Source of the DNA: Intoshia linei
Taxonomy: Eukaryota > Orthonectida > Rhopaluridae
NCBI GenBank assembly: GCA_001642005.1
Contig: LWCA01000593.1
Span: 1 to 22,749 of the forward strand
Length of the DNA stretch: 22,749 nt
Reading direction: 5' to 3'
The notes under the pieces: generated by a model
Seen by the model: only the letters and a program-made list of their open reading frames with translations
Database searches by the model: none
Told to the model about the DNA's origin: nothing
Translations under genes and position numbers: made by a program
Part shown: piece by piece, positions 8,705 to 19,000 of the stretch
Position numbering within the stretch: the first letter of the stretch is position 1
Layout: the number at the start of each line of letters is the position of its first letter

Positions 8705-9049
8705 AAAAATCGCGTAGCCGTTTACATAAGTTAGGATTATGTCATGTGTGACGTTTTTACCATAAACAAATACATCCAAGTGCTGAAATTATTTATCAAT
8801 TCAAAACAGCTATTCAACATTAATACTAATCATAATAATAATAAGAGGTTTTTTCATAAGAGGTTTTTCTCATAAAATTTCGTAAAGTCGGATTTTTCCA
8901 AAAACTATTGGAAAAAGTTGATTTTTTATTTGGTTTGATTGAGATTTTTTTCATAAATCAAGAAGTACTGCAATTTCAAACTAAAATTTTATTTATCAGA
9001 ATTAACTTAATTTATAATTTGTTAATTTGATGCTTGTTAGGGGTGTTTT

Positions 9050-9304
9050 TTACATAAATATAACTAATCGATTAATATTGTTTTGTTGAGTCGTATTCTT
9101 AAAGTACCACATTAGTTCATGTCGATCTTGTTTTATTATTTTTGTAAATATGTCAGAAACAGCAGAAAATCCTTCTTCTACCAGCCAGGTAGATGAAAAA
9201 GATGTAATTATATGAAAATAATTGAAAATATTAAAGAATTTTATTGTTATCTTGAAATTTGGCTGTGGACTACTGGTCCACATGAACCACGTTGGCCATC
9301 ACTG
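9050..9304 (-). pseudogene. hAT transposase C-terminal remnant next to a terminal repeat
   Basis: The minus-strand frame contains FSSTWLVEEGFSAVSDIFTK, which resembles the hAT C-terminal dimerisation region (typical pattern: ...STYLVE.GFSAV...LTK). At 9304 the minus strand begins CAGTGATGGCCAACGTGG, a typical hAT terminus (CAGTG...), only 20 bases from the start of the frame. The element therefore seems to have lost nearly all of its middle. A matching opposite terminus or target duplication was not found. Family is moderately sure; boundaries are not. Confidence 0.55.
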
Positions 9305-9404
9305 GTCTAGGCTTTGGATGAATTGCCAACACCTTGAAACTCTATAATAAATATTAAAAATAAAAAAAAGTTGATTAAAATTTTTCTATATTTTGTTTGA
9401 ATGT

Positions 9405-9451
9405 TACGAACCCCAAGGAATATAATTTAGGACCTCAATCAGGAACCACTG
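9405..9451 (-). repeat. isolated hAT-like terminus
   Basis: Read on the minus strand from 9451 the sequence is CAGTGGTTCCTGATTGAGGT, then TTCCTTGGGGTTCG, the style of an hAT end. The partner terminus is not visible. Confidence 0.4.
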
Positions 9452-10978
9452 TTTTAATGTATACATTATTTATAAAAAAAAGTAATGATTCATGGTACAA
9501 AACAAATACTATACATATATAATACACAATAATACATAATCAACACGTTTTTACTATATCTATTGAATTTAGATGTAAATGCGTTCGAAGCGTAAGTTGA
9601 GTTTGTAATTATAATTACAAAGCTTTTAGTATCCCAATTACTGTATTAAATAGTTTACTAAAACATTTAAGAGTATATTATCTGATATTCAATATATCAA
9701 AATTTTGTGACACAATACACCATATTAATAAATCACACACATGTTAATTTTACTGATACTGTACATTATTGACAATCTATATTGTAAATATTAAACAATT
9801 ATATTGATAAATTTTTTGAATTCAATTTTTTACACTATAATTTAATATAATATGAAGTACGTATTTTGTGATATGAAAAATAAATAAATATTTAATCGAG
9901 CCCAACAAAACATTATGTAATTCAATAGTAAAACAAAAAATAAATTCATTGATTCATTCAATGTAAACATGTCAATAAATAAATAATATTCACAATTTTA
10001 TATAATTTAAATTAATATCGATTATTATATTTCATCTTAAGTAATATTATTACTATCCCACAAATTGAGTGTTATGTAGATCATCTTGAGTGTTTTTGAT
10101 TATAGATTATAGATAGAATTTAGACTAAAATTAATTAGATACTCCAACTCGACATGTTGAAATTACGTCAATATTTATAGATATTTGTTAATAGTGTAAT
10201 TTTTTCAATTAATATTACTGCCATATTAAACAATCCCACTTTAAGGTCTGTAAATCATCAATACTTTTTATAATTGTTCACAGCATTGCATTTTTATATT
10301 TTATATATAATTTTCACTTTATTTAGCGTTAATTGTCATTTCAATAATTTTAATGTGCTAATATACTCGAAATACACAAATTAAGGTATTTTTTATGTAA
10401 AATTTAAAAGTACAGTTTAAAATGTATATAATGAATCCCATCAATAATAAATTTCTATGATAATGCACCAGTTTTAGTCCAAATTGAAATCTTCTGTAGT
10501 TAATTTTTTATACATTCATTAATTTTCGCAATTTTGAAATCATTAATGCGAAAAATAAATGAATATTTGTTTATTCGGAATCAAGGTATGAAAAAAATTA
10601 TTATTAAAATTTGTCAATTTTTTGTTAATTTAATAATATTTTTATATAATATTTATATTTAATTTACTTACACTGTTAATAACTATCTTTGGTCAATTTT
10701 TAGAGGAGTAATTTTATAAAAAAAATTAGAAAATGTGGTGTACTATCTAAAATATAATAGGGATAATTGATTAACTCAACTAAACTAAGTGTTTAAGAAA
10801 AATGATAAAATAATTAACAAAAAGGTGTCGTATCTATCTCTGTAACAACCATAATATTGTGAAATATCAAATTCAGGGCATTTAACCGGTTTCAACTTGA
10901 TTTGTTGCACCAATTATGCAGTGCAAAAGAGTCAACAAATTAATACATGTATAAGTAATGTAAACCATGTATTATGAC
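9452..10978. other. long A+T-rich stretch without genes
   Basis: No coding signal on either strand. Structures seen are a perfect 20-bp palindrome (9602-9621, TTTGTAATTATAATTACAAA) and an imperfect inverted repeat with TTTTCGCA and TGCGAAAA arms (10514-10530 and 10547-10562). Confidence 0.5.
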
Positions 10979-11738
10979 TAGGGTAAACTTTTTATAACCT
11001 ATAAAATTAAATTTGTAATTCATTATATTTGTAATGTCATTGGTTTTCAACCTTTTTTCTATGTAATGAAGAATTTTGCATGGACCTGGAACAAAATTTA
11101 AATTTTGTAATGTTTCAAATGCTTTATTAATGTTAAATGAGTCTTTTGCCAATTTAATCACATCTATTACACTGTTCAACAATTTGAGATTTTTTTTCGA
11201 CCTCCCGGGATATTTTTATTTAGAATGAAAGACATTTTGACAAAACTAATATTAAAAAAAAATTAGAAATTTTTATAGAGTACTTTAATAATTAAAAGGG
11301 CGTATTACTCCAAAAAATCAATAAATAATAATCATTATTTTGATTATATATTGTTTTATGTAATTTTTTCAATTAAAATAAATTGTCTATTACAGTATTT
11401 CCGTGATGCTGAATTTTTACCCACTCTTAAAAACACAAAATGTCCATGGTACCACTAAAATAATGCATGATAAAGTTTTAGAATATTGCTGATTTTTTGG
11501 CATACTTATATATCAATAGTACAAAAAGTAACATAATATTACTTTTATAACAAATCGTAATCAGTAAAATTCAAAATAAAATGCACGTGTAACAATTAAA
11601 TATTTCAAAATGTAACTTTATTAACTTTATTAACCTATAAATTTTTTAATTAGTCAATTAATATAGATAATTTTGGTACCACCATGTTTGAAATTTGAAA
11701 CTAATTAACATATCAAAAATTAACTTTTGCTTGCTCTA
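10979..11738 (-). mobile_element. hAT element, internally deleted copy (760 bp)
   Basis: The left end TAGGGTAAACTTTTTATAACC and the right end (reverse complement) TAGAGCAAGCAAAAGTTAA form short imperfect terminal repeats. The 8-bp target duplication ATTATGAC is exact on both sides (10971-10978 and 11739-11746). The minus strand keeps a transposase scrap including VIKLAKDSFNINKAFETLQN, nearly the same as in the larger copy at 20974-22212. Relative to that copy, much of the interior is missing or replaced. The 8-bp duplication and the relation to a BED-finger transposase place it in the hAT superfamily. Confidence 0.85.
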
Positions 11739-12342
11739 ATTATGACATAATAATTATTTCATGATATGCTCAGTAAGCATTGCTTACTTTCAGGTAACTT
11801 ATCCTTTTAAACGAAAAACCAAATTTGTTTGGCTTCTAAGTTAATAATTTTTTAAATTAATAACTGAAACTGGTGGATCAGTGTTAATATTACTATTTTA
11901 TTGTGACTGTTTTTGATGCATCAAATGAAAGTCACTAATACTATCAAATACATAAGAAAAACAATTATGAAACGTTGATAGATAAATCTACAAAAAATAT
12001 AGCACATACGCAGTATGGTGTATTCTATTAGAATCTAATAATAATCTAATAATTAAATAAATAAAAATATCTATATTATTGATTCTGATTTTTCACGATA
12101 CATTTTGTTTACAATTCATTCAAAATTCAATACTGTTCAAGTACTATTATGATATTATGCACATTACTGACAATTCGTTTTAAAAATAATAATTAGCACC
12201 AGTATTTAATGAAATAGTTAAAAATTAACAAGAGAGCCGAACCTCTCGTTTCGAGGTTCATTAAGGTATCGGTAACTTTGACAATATTATAGTAATATAG
12301 TGCTTTGTTTTTTCAATTTGAACATTTATTAAAAAAGTATTT
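11739..12342. other. non-coding stretch with overlapping hairpins
   Basis: No gene seen. At 12232-12259 two mutually exclusive hairpins overlap: GAGAG(ccgaac)CTCTC and GAACCTC(tcgtttc)GAGGTTC. This is not a tRNA: no acceptor stem or D-arm can be paired around it. Confidence 0.45.
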
Positions 12343-12457
12343 ATTACAAATTTTGTAAATTAATATTCCTAACAACCAAAGGTCTATCATTTCATCTAAA
12401 ATGAATTATTCAAGCAAAAGTTTTTGAGACTGGTATATGCGAGTTGTAATATGTATT
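12343..12457 (-). pseudogene. decayed copy of part of the kinase last exon
   Basis: This stretch aligns with the plus-strand sequence near 4904-5018. Landmarks are TTTTGTAAATTAATATTCCTAA, ACCAAAGGTC, TTTCATC, TTCAAGCAAAAGTT and CGAGTT. By hand alignment about 19 differences occur over roughly 112 aligned bases (about 83% identity). On the minus strand it reads RIYQ.QKLLLE, a TAA at 12406-12408, then LGILIYKI in place of the kinase stretch from RIYQAPELLLE to LGILIYKI, so the APE motif is lost. Similarity stops on both sides. It is a duplicated fragment, not a second gene. Confidence 0.9.
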
Positions 12458-12460
12458 TTT

Positions 12461-12589
12461 ATGAATGGTGTTTCAAATGTAAATTTTCAAGTTTATACAA
12501 GTGGAGAGGTAGCTATGGAGATAGGACTAATACCTACTCACTTATTAGTAGATCCGAATCTATCCCACTGGAGGTCACCCGAAAATTAA
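12461..12589 (+). CDS. short coding-like ORF, unidentified
   Basis: It starts four bases past the kinase fragment. ATG opens 42 codons containing FQVYTSGEVAMEIG, PTHLLVDPNL and SHWRSPEN, then TAA. It is richer in G+C than its flanks. A second frame over the same DNA stays open from 12424 to 12684 (with RGSYGDRTNTYSLISRSES), and I cannot tell which, if either, is used. No family was recognised; it may be a transposon scrap. Confidence 0.25.
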   Translation: MNGVSNVNFQVYTSGEVAMEIGLIPTHLLVDPNLSHWRSPEN

Positions 12590-13092
12590 AAATAATTTCC
12601 TCTAAAAAAAATCGCGTCGTATCTGTGTTATATAATATATACACATATATAACTTCTTTCCACATTTCTAACGATCTTGAATAGACATTTTAAATGTAAC
12701 ACAAAATAGATCTGATATTCAAGAATACATTTTTAATTTAATTTTTTTAATGCTCAATTTGTAAAAATGACGCCACCATTTTACAAAAAATTTCATTAAG
12801 CAACTCTGAAGCGTCAATTCTTTATCCTAATTTTGATCAGTAAAATCAACGCAATCTTCGCCAACATTTTTCAAAATAAATAACTGAAATTTTTTCATGT
12901 CTTGGTCTTTTCTATTATACACATTTGGCGATCCGCACTAGTAAAATTATTCGATAAAACTGTATTAACTTGTAAAACTTTATTAACACACCTTTTGCAA
13001 TATTTTTATCATTGAAAAGTTTCATAATAATACTACTTTTTAAAAAAAATTTGTTAGGGCAGCCATAACGCAGTTGAGGAATCTTAAACTTA
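12590..13092. other. non-coding stretch
   Basis: Nothing recognised. A patch near 13050-13080 (AGGGCAGCCATAACGCAGTTG) belongs, on the minus strand, to a coding-like frame (PQLRYGCPNK) continuing past a stop from the island at 13093-13215. Confidence 0.35.
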
Positions 13093-13215
13093 ATTTAACA
13101 TGTTTCAAAGTTTTCAATGTCGTTTACAATGTGATAATTACATCCTGATGAAAATGCTTCTTTTTCATTACGTAGAAGTCGATATATAATGTAATTAAAT
13201 TTATAATACAATATT
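13093..13215 (-). pseudogene. coding-like island, unidentified (possible transposase scrap)
   Basis: The minus-strand frame reads ..NYIIYRLLRNEKEAFSS, then GCNYHIVNDIENFETC, then TAA. Past the stop, the same frame continues with IPQLRYGCPNK. The amino-acid mix is protein-like, unlike the A+T-rich flanks. There is no ATG and no convincing splice pair. It looks like a broken piece of a larger coding region; family unknown. Confidence 0.35.
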
Positions 13216-13550
13216 CACTTTAATTTAATTTTTGTGTAATTTCCAAATATGCCTCATGTACTATAGTTATTTTGTATGTAAGAAACATTTGTAAATTTTG
13301 CTATAGCATCAGTTTACTGGTATCTCCATTTTTAAAAACTTGTAAATTAATAAACTTTCTCAAAAATGTATTAAATCTTGTTATATCCGTTTTGATGGGA
13401 TTTGTAAAGGCTTTAATTGAAAATTTAAAGATATGAATGTAGCGTTGTTACCTAGTAACAATACTATTCCTAGTGTGCTTTGGTAGTGCTGTGTATTCCA
13501 ATACCATATAAGATATTTACTTCACAAATATTGACTGCTTGATAGTAGCA

Positions 13551-13764
13551 ATGTTTAGTGTACAGTCCTTATCATTATATTCTATGTATATTATGGGATT
13601 CACAGCCAGTCCTTTTGGTCAAATATCCTCTTCACATTACAATGAAGATATTAAATATAAGAAAAAATAATGTAATTAAGACTAAAGTAGGTAACAAATA
13701 TACAAAATTATATGTAAAGTGGCCAGAAAAATACGTACCATTACTTTTAGTTTATTTTGAATAA
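13551..13764 (+). CDS. overlapping open frames, unidentified
   Basis: Two frames are open here. One starts with ATG at 13551 and gives 39 codons (MFSVQSLSLYSMYIMGF, then ASPFGQISSSHYNED) to TAA at 13668-13670. The other is open from 13558 to 13764 and contains ILWDSQPVLLVKYPL and YVKWPEKYVPLLL. The G+C content is higher than around it. Neither resembles a family I know, so at most one is real. Confidence 0.25.
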
Positions 13765-13792
13765 ATTTTAAGCCGAAAAGTTTTATTCGTCA

Positions 13793-13990
13793 TCATATAT
13801 AAGTAGTTTTGGCTTTACATTTAACACCAAATAAACTAAAATTTAACACGAACCATGGACTCCAAACAAATGCTGTGCATTTTGCTACAGGCATGTGATG
13901 AATAGCAATAAATTTATCGATTCACCCAGGATTTAATCTCCACCTAAATCCAGTTATGATTGCTACTTCTTCTATGTTAAAGAAAATATT
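13793..13990 (-). pseudogene. coding-like island broken by a stop, unidentified
   Basis: One minus-strand frame reads IFFNIEEVAIITGFRWRLNP, then G and TGA (13922-13924). It continues IDKFIAIHHMPVAKC and TAFVWSPWFVLNFSL to TGA at 13793-13795. The protein-like composition on both sides of a single stop suggests a recently broken coding sequence, possibly from a mobile element. No domain was recognised. Confidence 0.35.
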
Positions 13991-14011
13991 AATTTAAAAA
14001 AATTCTGATGA

Positions 14012-14128
14012 ACATGGGAACGTTTCCATAAAACGTTGAAAAAATTTGAAAACAAATTCGCCGGAAAAAATATGATATCCATGATTAAAGATTATTTGTG
14101 GTACACAGAAAACACTAAATCGTCATAA
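14012..14128 (+). pseudogene. coding-like island, possible transposase C-terminal scrap
   Basis: Open frame without ATG: TWERFHKTLKKFENKFAGKN, then MISMIKDYLWYTENTKSS and TAA. The W..FHK.L......I..FI..L pattern is loosely like the C-terminal part of MULE-type transposases in animals. That resemblance is weak and from memory of the pattern only. Confidence 0.3.
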
Positions 14129-14702
14129 ATTTATTACTATTATTATTGTATTATTATTGTATTAATAAATTTTCTTAAACATGAATGTACTTAGTTTTAA
14201 CGCTATAGATTTTTTTAGAGATCTAACCAGCATTTTATTCCTAATACAGTATAAGGTACTTATTTTGGGGTACATGGTATATATCAAAATTTTCTGCTCT
14301 TCAAAAAAAACCAATTTTTATCTACAGTAGATATTGTAAATTGTTCATAACACCGTCCAACAAAATTACGAATTAAAATATCACATGTTTTAGATCTTAA
14401 ATTATAAAAATATGTATATTGTTAGAATCACTAAAATTAGCTGATTATTTTAATATATGTTGCATTTAGTTTCTTTATGCAATTTTGGACAGTGTAATAA
14501 TAGATTATATACTTATATAAAATCGACGCTAATTTTTTATTTTTTTGAAGGGTCACAAAATTAAATTTAACATCACATTGAATATAATTTTATTTTATGT
14601 ATTACATAAATTTCCTTTTATATACACTTTAAAAATAAAATATCTCAAGATTACAATCTAATCAGATAGAATCACAAACATCATTTGATTCTTGACAGTG
14701 TT
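14129..14702. other. A+T-rich stretch with ATT-type simple repeats
   Basis: Around 14132-14170 there is a run of TATTATTATTG units. No gene or other element was recognised up to the hAT element at 14711. Confidence 0.4.
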
Positions 14703-14710
14703 ATCTAAAC

Positions 14711-15210
14711 CAGTGATTCCCAAAAAATATATTGTCGACCCCCCTAACAGTTTACAAATATTTTATTGAGAAGATCAATAAGTACAAAATAGTGAATATG
14801 TTTATTATATTATTATATCAACGATTAAAAAAATGTTATCTTTTAATATTAATATTACTGGTTTTTTTTTTCGTTATAAATCATACTTTAGTATAGTTGA
14901 CACCCTAGTTACTAAGGCCTAGTATACAAACAATTGAAAAGTTATGATTGTTCTTTTTTGTTTATATACGTGTCATTGTCTCGTAAGAGTTTATAACATT
15001 TAAATTTATTATAATTTAAAATTAATCCGAATTTCAAGAATATATTAATTAAATATCTAATACTATATCAAATTAATGATTAAAAATTACTATAACTAAA
15101 AAATTAATGTTAATGATTCTAATTCAATTTAAAAATGTTTCTTAAATATGCACCCCCTCAGACTTTGTAAGCCCCCTGGTTGGGCCATGTCCCCCATTTG
15201 GGAACTACTG
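14711..15210. mobile_element. non-autonomous hAT element (MITE), 500 bp
   Basis: The left end CAGTGATTCCCAAA and the right end CAGTAGTTCCCAAA (read inwards) match at 12 of 14 bases. Both are followed by short C/G-rich tracts (GTCGACCCCCC; GGGGGACATGGCCCAACC). The 8-bp target duplication ATCTAAAC is perfect (14703-14710 and 15211-15218). The interior is A+T-rich with no coding frame, so it depends on an hAT transposase elsewhere. The terminus, the 8-bp duplication and the size together make this secure. Confidence 0.93.
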
Positions 15211-15218
15211 ATCTAAAC

Positions 15219-16071
15219 CATTAACTAAATCTCGTTTTGATATTTTAAAATTTTCGGATAATGTCGTACAGTGTTATTAAAGATGTGTTCAATTTACAAG
15301 TAACAACGTGTCTTAGTATGAATAGATACACTGTTCTGTTCCAATTGACAACTATATAAATTTATACCATAGAAATTACGAGAAAAAAACTATTACACAA
15401 TGATAGAGATTTCTAAAGTCATCCCACAATCGACTTTCGAGCATTCAAAGATTGGCAAGTAGAAAGCGATCGACTAATTGGATACCTTTGCCCTATAACA
15501 TATATCGCCCGCTAGGAATCAGTCCACTATTATATTTAATAATTTACATGTGCTTTAGAGATTAATTTTTCATCATTATGAATAACCCACGCTATCAAAT
15601 AGTTGCCACCCTAATGTACATTGTACACTATAGAAATAAAATGAATGTATGTAAATGATTTATTCGATATCATAAAACAAAATACAAAATAAAATCTAAA
15701 CTTATCGATTTATTGGCAACATAATAAGTGAAAATTTTGATTAACATTCAATTAAAAGTAAAAATAAATTAACCTGATTAGTAATTCACACATAATTTAA
15801 ATGTGTTATCATAAAGTCAATATTTAAAATTTACATAATCTAAATCGATTTTAAGATAAGTGATCCTTTCTAAAAAATTACAAGATGTTTTCTAATATTT
15901 TTAATACACTTTACAAGATACATTATATTCATTGACATATATATTTTAATCATAACATTCAGGATGTGTATTCATATTGTAATGCATTTTATTTGGTTTA
16001 TAAAAAATTTAATGATATATTAGATACTAGATCAGTCAATTATTTTGTAAAATCAACGAACTTACCTAGAA
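15219..16071. other. upstream region of the C2 gene with one odd island
   Basis: Mostly A+T-rich. At 15402-15545 a less A+T-rich patch contains an ATG frame (MIEISKVIPQSTFEHSKIGK then TAG) with a possible donor GTAGAA just before the stop. It could be a 5' exon, but its phase does not fit the exon at 16072. No promoter element can be singled out. Confidence 0.3.
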
Positions 16072-19000
16072 ATGAATGAAAATTCAGAAAAACTAAATTT
16101 TATTTCAAATAAAAGTATACATTTCAAACATCTTACACCTCTTCCAATTCGCAATGACAGTCTATTGACAAGTTTAAGAAATAGTGTCAAATTTCGATCT
16201 CAAGACATTATCGAAAATTCTGATCAGACCATTCCATTACCAGCAAATAATAATAGGAGAAGGTCTACAATTGCGCATGGTAAAATTGAAGATGTTGATT
16301 TGAAAAATTATTTAAATGTTAAGGTAATTTTTATGCATATCTATTCTCATTATTTTAGTATATACATATTTATTATATACATCATTAGTGCATATCAAGT
16401 GAATTTGAACGACTGGGTTCCCTGAAATGTTTTTATTACGGTATAATTGTCATTGGCAACAATACAATTATTATGGATATATTAATAAAAAAGGTTAATA
16501 ACATCTGTAGTAGACCAGTGGTTGCCGATTACATGTCCCATGATTATAACGGTCATTAAAAAAAAGTAGTTGTGTTTTAGTGGTAAAGATGCCAATTTTT
16601 CATTTTGAAATGTATCTTACTTCTAGGGCGGACAAAAGTGATTAAAAGTGAATAATTTTTGAAATTTATGGAATTGACAGTTATCTCAATATATAGTTAT
16701 ACAAAGACACATTTTAAAAACTTTACTTTATTTAAATAAGAATATGTAAAATTAATATAAATAAAGAAAAATACATAAATGTATTATATTGCGTGATTTT
16801 ATTTCGTAATAAGGCTTTTTATTATTCTTTCTGTAGGATTCATCTCCATCGTCCTTTGAAAAAAAAGTTATAAGTCGAAACAGAGTACGGAGCGACAGAT
16901 CACATTCTAGAAGAACTTCAATTATGGTAGATCAAAGTGGAATTGGAATATTATTAAATTATGACAAAGAGCAGAGCATTCTAAGTAAACCTATTTATAT
17001 TTATTTAATTATATTTGCATTAAAATGATAAATTATTAACATTTAGTATATTCTATTTTATTCCCATTTTATAAACTATTATACGGGATGGTCATGTTTT
17101 GATTTTCTTGCAATTATATTACCAGTTTATATTGATTAACTCTTAGACTCAAAGTACTCAGATATGACTCATATCATATGAGTACTCAAAATTTAATAAA
17201 ACAATTAAGTTAAATTTAATCGATACAAAAAAATTGGGTAATTGCGTGAAGTGACAGAAATATAAAAATTATAAAATTATTTTTTCGCCTATGGCAAGAA
17301 AATTAGCATCCAAAAGCAAAATATTAAAAAGTTTATCAATACAATAATTTATATATATTAGGGTTGAGATTACTTCGTACAATAAGCGGTTAGCTATGCC
17401 GATGATCAATATTTTAATCTTATTTGATTATAGACAATGCTTGTATCATCTTAAAAACTATCCAATTATTAAAACCCTAAAGATGGTCCTAATTTATGAC
17501 TCATAAATAACATGAATTCCAGTGTATTGTTTTAAATATAAAGATATTTTGAATATAAAGTATATTCGGTATTTTGAATATAGGGTGTCCACTTTTGATG
17601 TTTTGTTTTTTTTATTAGAAAACCTATTTTACATGTGAATATCTTTTTTGGTTTTTAGCATTTACCATTCCAAAAAATGTAATCGGTTAATATTTACCAC
17701 CTCTCGCCCCCTTAAATGTAATTATTGAACTTCATACAAAAATGTAGGATACATTTAAAATATGACTTTATTTTATGTATAATCAGCTTAAATTATGTTT
17801 CTAAAGATAATTATGTTGCTATTTCCTTTGATGTGTTTATCATGCTTTGTGGACCATTTTTTTTTTTAATTTATTTTGGTTTTTAATGATATTTGAATTC
17901 CCCACAATTAACCCCAAAAAATATAAATAAAGTTTATTATAAAGTTTATTATAAAGTCAAAATGAATTTCATAACCAAAATAAATGAGCTAGAAATGAAT
18001 TTAAAAAGATAAAATAGTTCACAAAACATGAGCAACACATCAAAGGAATTACAGATATAGAAACCTACATGAATTTGATAATTTTTGATAAGTGTAACTT
18101 TAATATTTTATTATATAAATAAGATTAATTGTTTGATTGACTTTTTTCCTTTGGTTAGTACGATTTAAGATGATATATATTATCTTTATTATAGTTACAT
18201 ATTCAATTTATTAATGTATTATTGCAATACAATTAGAGCCGTCTTAAGCCACTTCGTGGCTGTGAGCTAAGCAAAGGGCCGGAGGCCCTTTAAAGTTTTG
18301 AGTGAAGCGATAAAAAAATCTAGGGCTTTTTTTAGAAGACAGGGCATACTGTTGGTTGGAGACTTAGAGTCTTATTTCATTAATAAAAGCATTAAAAGAT
18401 ATTATGTAGGTTTCTAGTAACTTTTATTAATACTTTGCAACTTACCTACTTTCTTTTTTGAATATTCATTTAATAGAAAGGTCTTAATGTTTAATATTAT
18501 CATTTGAAACAGTTTTTATTTCAATATTATATGATAAACATTGCATAATATATTTTAAATTGAATAATTACCAGAACTTTGATTCTTCAAACTATTTTCT
18601 TTTTAGCTATTTGATCACCCACACTTTAAAACTTATAAACTGTCTCTTAAAATATAAATGTGAAGTATTTTTTAATATATGGTGGCCTCTTGTTAAAATA
18701 TAAAGTACTTTTATTAATTTTGGGGATTTTGTTTAATGAGTGGCCCTGGGCTACAGCCCATATTTAACATGTATTAAAACTATATTATTTTATCATTAAA
18801 TCTTTTTTAATTTAAATTATAGAATTAACCTTAAATCGATTCACCATTATAAATAAAATCGGAGAACAAGAAAATGAAAACATTGCAAATTTAAAATATT
18901 ACATCAAAATCAAGACAGATCATTCGTCTATTGAACACTGTAGTAAATTGTATGACTTAAAAAAGACTTGTTTGAAATGGTTTAAGGAAGATTTTTTATT

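Noticed and set aside
12231-12262. tRNA-like stem with GGTTCG on the minus strand
   Set aside because: The arm can be drawn, but no acceptor stem, D-arm or anticodon arm pairs around it.
16072-16425. Single-exon reading of 117 codons
   Set aside because: The part after 16323 is a hydrophobic A+T-rich read-through of intron 1; the donor AAG|GTAATT and phase-matched exon 2 explain it better.
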